Assembly: GCA_943735955.1 (NCBI GenBank)
Contig: OX030963.1
Span: 3,864,158-3,928,157, forward strand
DNA from: Piscicola geometra
Lineage: Eukaryota; Annelida; Clitellata; Hirudinida; Piscicolidae
Length of the DNA stretch: 64,000 bases
Reading direction: 5' to 3'
Part shown: piece after piece, positions 61,892-64,000 of the stretch
How the letters are laid out: each line of letters starts with the position of its first letter
How positions within the stretch are numbered: the first letter of the stretch is position 1
The notes under the pieces: generated by a model
What the model was told of the DNA's origin: nothing
The model's database searches: none
Seen by the model: the letters and a program-made list of their open reading frames with translations, nothing else
Program-made: the position numbers and the translations under genes

Positions 61892-62092
61892 TTACCCTCA
61901 TCACCTTCTCCAACTACCTTTCCTTCACCACCACCCTTCTCACCACCCTTCTCACCACCCGAACCACCTCCACCCCGACTGCCCCTCCTCCCCTCCAACT
62001 CCTCAACAGCACTTCCCACCATCGAACTGCTCGACGACGACTTCGCCTTCTCCTGCCACGAAGAAACCAACGAGGAAACCTTAGAGTTGGTC
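61740..62092 (-). pseudogene. Duplicated exon, copy A (inverted)
   Basis: On the minus strand, SKVSSLVSSWQEKAK, VEELEGRRG and GGEKGGEKGGG run in one frame, then a +1 shift at about 61890 (GGTAAATGGAGG versus GGTGATGGAG in copy C) leads to a stop. Copies B and C on the plus strand share the sequence. Confidence 0.55.
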
Positions 62093-62311
62093 AAGAAAGC
62101 TGAGAAGGAGCTCGCCAAACTTGCTCGCACCAACCTGAACATGTTCCGTACTGGGCACCACCCGGCGATCAGAGCCTACCAATGTAGAATTGGTCTAAGC
62201 CAAGAGGACCTGTGCAGACTCTGCAAGACAGCCCAAAAGACAACAACTCATCTCTGGACAGACCACTACCATCACCTGCAGTCTTCACCATTTCTGCAGT
62301 CTCCACCATGA
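62093..62311 (+). pseudogene. Reverse-transcriptase-like C-terminal fragment
   Basis: Plus-strand frame with LARTNLNMFRTGHHPAIRAY, then RIGLSQEDLCRLCKTAQKTT and HLW. The pattern (leucine, RTGHHP, a CxxC before a TTHLW-type motif) is typical of the region behind the RT domain of non-LTR retrotransposons. It abuts the inverted-duplication breakpoint at 62092/62093. No RT core is present. Confidence 0.5.
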
Positions 62312-62380
62312 GGCAGAAATGGTGGAGAATGCACAAAGGGTGGATGTTATTCGACTAAGAGAACGTCTGCAGAAAACGAA

Positions 62381-62845
62381 GGGAAACTGAAGAAGAGTCA
62401 GCATGCAAAGGAAGCATCCCAGCACCAATGCAGGCAAAAACACCATGCCAATCAAGGGTATCATGCAGGTGATGGTAGTGGTGCATTTCATTGGAACCAG
62501 AGTTACCATGGCAAAAATGCATCTACAAGAATGCACTACAACAGAAAACCCCATGTAAATAATGAAAAAACCAACATGAACAACGGTCCCAATGGCAACA
62601 ACGCATCCCAACTCCACCACAAGCACTACAATTACAACAAAAGCCACCACGCCAAGCCCACGCAGTCGACCAACTCTAAGGTTTCCTCGTTGGTTTCTTC
62701 GTGGCAGGAGAAGGCGAAGTCGTCGTCGAGCAGTTCGATGGTGGGAAGTGCTGTTGAGGAGTTGGAGGGGAGGAGGGGCAATCGTGGTGGGGGGGTTCGG
62801 GTGGTGAGAAGGGTGGTGAGAAGGGTGGTGGTGCAGGAAAGGTAG
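62381..62845 (+). CDS. His/Asn-rich to Ser-rich exon, copy B (frameshifted end)
   Basis: After an acceptor (CTGCAG at about 62381) a frame rich in His, Asn and Lys (QHAKEAS, HWNQSYHGKNAS, NNGPNGNNAS) leads without interruption into the duplicated Ser-rich exon (SKVSSLVSSWQEKAK). It goes out of frame at a G7 run (about 62789), where copy A has different spacing, and stops at 62845. The upstream part is unique in the window, so copy B may be the source locus. Function unknown. Confidence 0.4.
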   Translation, partial: GKLKKSQHAKEASQHQCRQKHHANQGYHAGDGSGAFHWNQSYHGKNASTRMHYNRKPHVNNEKTNMNNGPNGNNASQLHHKHYNYNKSHHAKPTQSTNSKVSSLVSSWQEKAKSSSSSSMVGSAVEELEGRRGNRGGGVRVVRRVVRRVVVQER

Positions 62846-63495
62846 TTGGAGAAGGTGATAAGGGTAAATGAGGAAAACGTTGGTGAAAGTGGGGGTCAAA
62901 AAGATCGTGTTGCTGCCGAAAAAGTGCCAAAGCCGAAAAGAACAGCAGTCAGCAAGCATCAAACTGGTGACCAAGATTTCCCTGAAGAAGGAAAGTCTCT
63001 CTGGCACCACGGCTTCAGTGAAAACCCTCCAACTCAACCACTCCAACCCAAACACTCCAACCCAACCACTCCAATCCAACCACTCCAACCCAACCACTCC
63101 AACCCAACCACTCCAACCCAACCACTCAAACCCAACCACTTCAACCCAACCACTCCAACCAACCCACTCCAACCCAACCACTCCAACCCAAACACTCCAA
63201 CCAACCACTCCAACCCGACCACTCCAACCAAACCACTCCAACCCAACCACTCCAACCCAACCACCCCTACTCAACCACTCCAACTCAACCACTCCAACCC
63301 AACCACTCCAACCAACCACTCCAACCAACCCACTCCAACTCAACCACTCCAACCCAACCACTCCAACCCAACCACTCCAACCCAACCACACCAACCACTC
63401 CAACCCAACCACTCCAACTCAACCACCCCAGCCCAACCACTCCAACCCAACCACTCCAACCAATCACTCCAACCCAACCACTCCAACCAACCCAC

Positions 63496-63785
63496 TGCTG
63501 TTGAGGAGTTGGAGGGGAGAAGGGGCAATCGTGGTGGGGGGGTTCGGGTGGTGAGAAGGGTGGTGAGAAGAGTGGTGGTGCAGGAAAGGTAGTTGGAGAA
63601 GGTGATGAGGGTGATGGAGAAAACGTTGGTGAAAGTGGTGGTCAAAAAGATCGTGGTGATGCCGAAAAAAGTGACAAAGCCGAAAAGAAAAGCAGTGGCG
63701 GTGAGCCGTCGCAGCAAGCACTCAAAAAGGTGACCAAGATCTCGCTGAAGAAGGAAAGTCTCTCTGGAACCACTGCTTCAGTGAA
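63496..63785 (+). pseudogene. Duplicated exon, copy C (tandem)
   Basis: Starts at GCTGTTGAGGAGTTGGAG, as at 62748 in copy B. After the same G7 run the frame GGEKGGEKSGG, then DGENVGESGGQKDRG, SDKAEKKSSGG and VTKISLKKESLSGTTASVK is fully open, making this the best-preserved 3' half of the three copies. Confidence 0.5.
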
Positions 63786-63789
63786 GGGG

Positions 63790-64000
63790 AAGGGGGGACT
63801 GGAAGGTGGTGGTTGGGGGGGATGGGGGGACTGGGAAGTGGTGGTTGGGGGGGAAGGGGGGACTGGGAGGTGGTGGTTGGAGGGGAAGGGGGGACTGGGA
63901 GGTGGTGGTTGGGGGGGAAGGGGGGACTGGGAGGTAGTGGTGGTTGGAGGAGAAGGGGGGACTGGGAGGTGGTGGTTGGGGAGGAAGGGGGGACTGGGAG
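63790..64000. repeat. ~31-bp G-rich minisatellite at window edge
   Basis: GGTGGTTGGGGGGGAAGGGG and GGACTGGGAG units. Same family as 61010-61235 and still running at the window end. Confidence 0.92.

Overview
This is a eukaryotic window. Genes are split by many short, mostly AT-rich introns with GT-AG borders, there is no operon layout, and simple repeats, minisatellites and SINEs fill introns and spacers. Intron style, an invertebrate-type serotonin receptor and carboxypeptidase D-like and SPAK/OSR1 genes point to an invertebrate animal, perhaps a spiralian such as an annelid. That placement is inference; nothing in the window fixes the species.

Layout. 1-3832 (-): coiled-coil/Ser-rich gene running off the left edge. 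4349-7571 (+): complete 9-exon N-acetylglucosamine-6-phosphate deacetylase (AMDHD2). 9516-10889 (-): intronless 5-HT-like GPCR. 11-20.9 kb: gene-poor DNA with a ~890 bp pure (GT)n tract, satellites and tRNA-derived SINEs. 20945-27333 (-): carboxypeptidase D-like membrane protein with one active and one zinc-site-less peptidase domain. 28302-31187 (-): unknown gene with Cys-rich zinc-ribbon-like ends. 31975-34236 (-): low-complexity protein with poly-Gln, Lys-rich and Cys-run blocks. 34673-38215 (+) and 50459-54056 (-): two inverted paralogous Ig-type receptors with nearly identical ectodomains but different signal peptides, transmembrane segments and tails. Between them, 39993-45400 (+): complete 14-exon SPAK/OSR1-type kinase (OXSR1). 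55-59.5 kb: decayed transposon genes (hAT-like transposase) and a triplicated 280-300 bp repeat. 59.8-64 kb: proline-rich gene and a recent inverted plus tandem duplication in minisatellite DNA.

The genes do not form an obvious pathway. AMDHD2, OXSR1 and the GPCR are ordinary single-copy-type genes. The most interesting unit is the receptor pair around the kinase. It looks like a large inverted duplication in which Ig exons stayed almost identical while leader exon and cytoplasmic region were swapped: one copy has a ~315-residue propeller-like tail, the other a short tail with NPxY and YxxV tyrosines. This layout resembles paired recognition receptors; the function is inference.

Exon coordinates were read by eye from frame, splice phase and GT/AG sites. 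Those of AMDHD2, OXSR1 and both Ig genes close in phase from start to stop; those of the second half of the carboxypeptidase gene are provisional.
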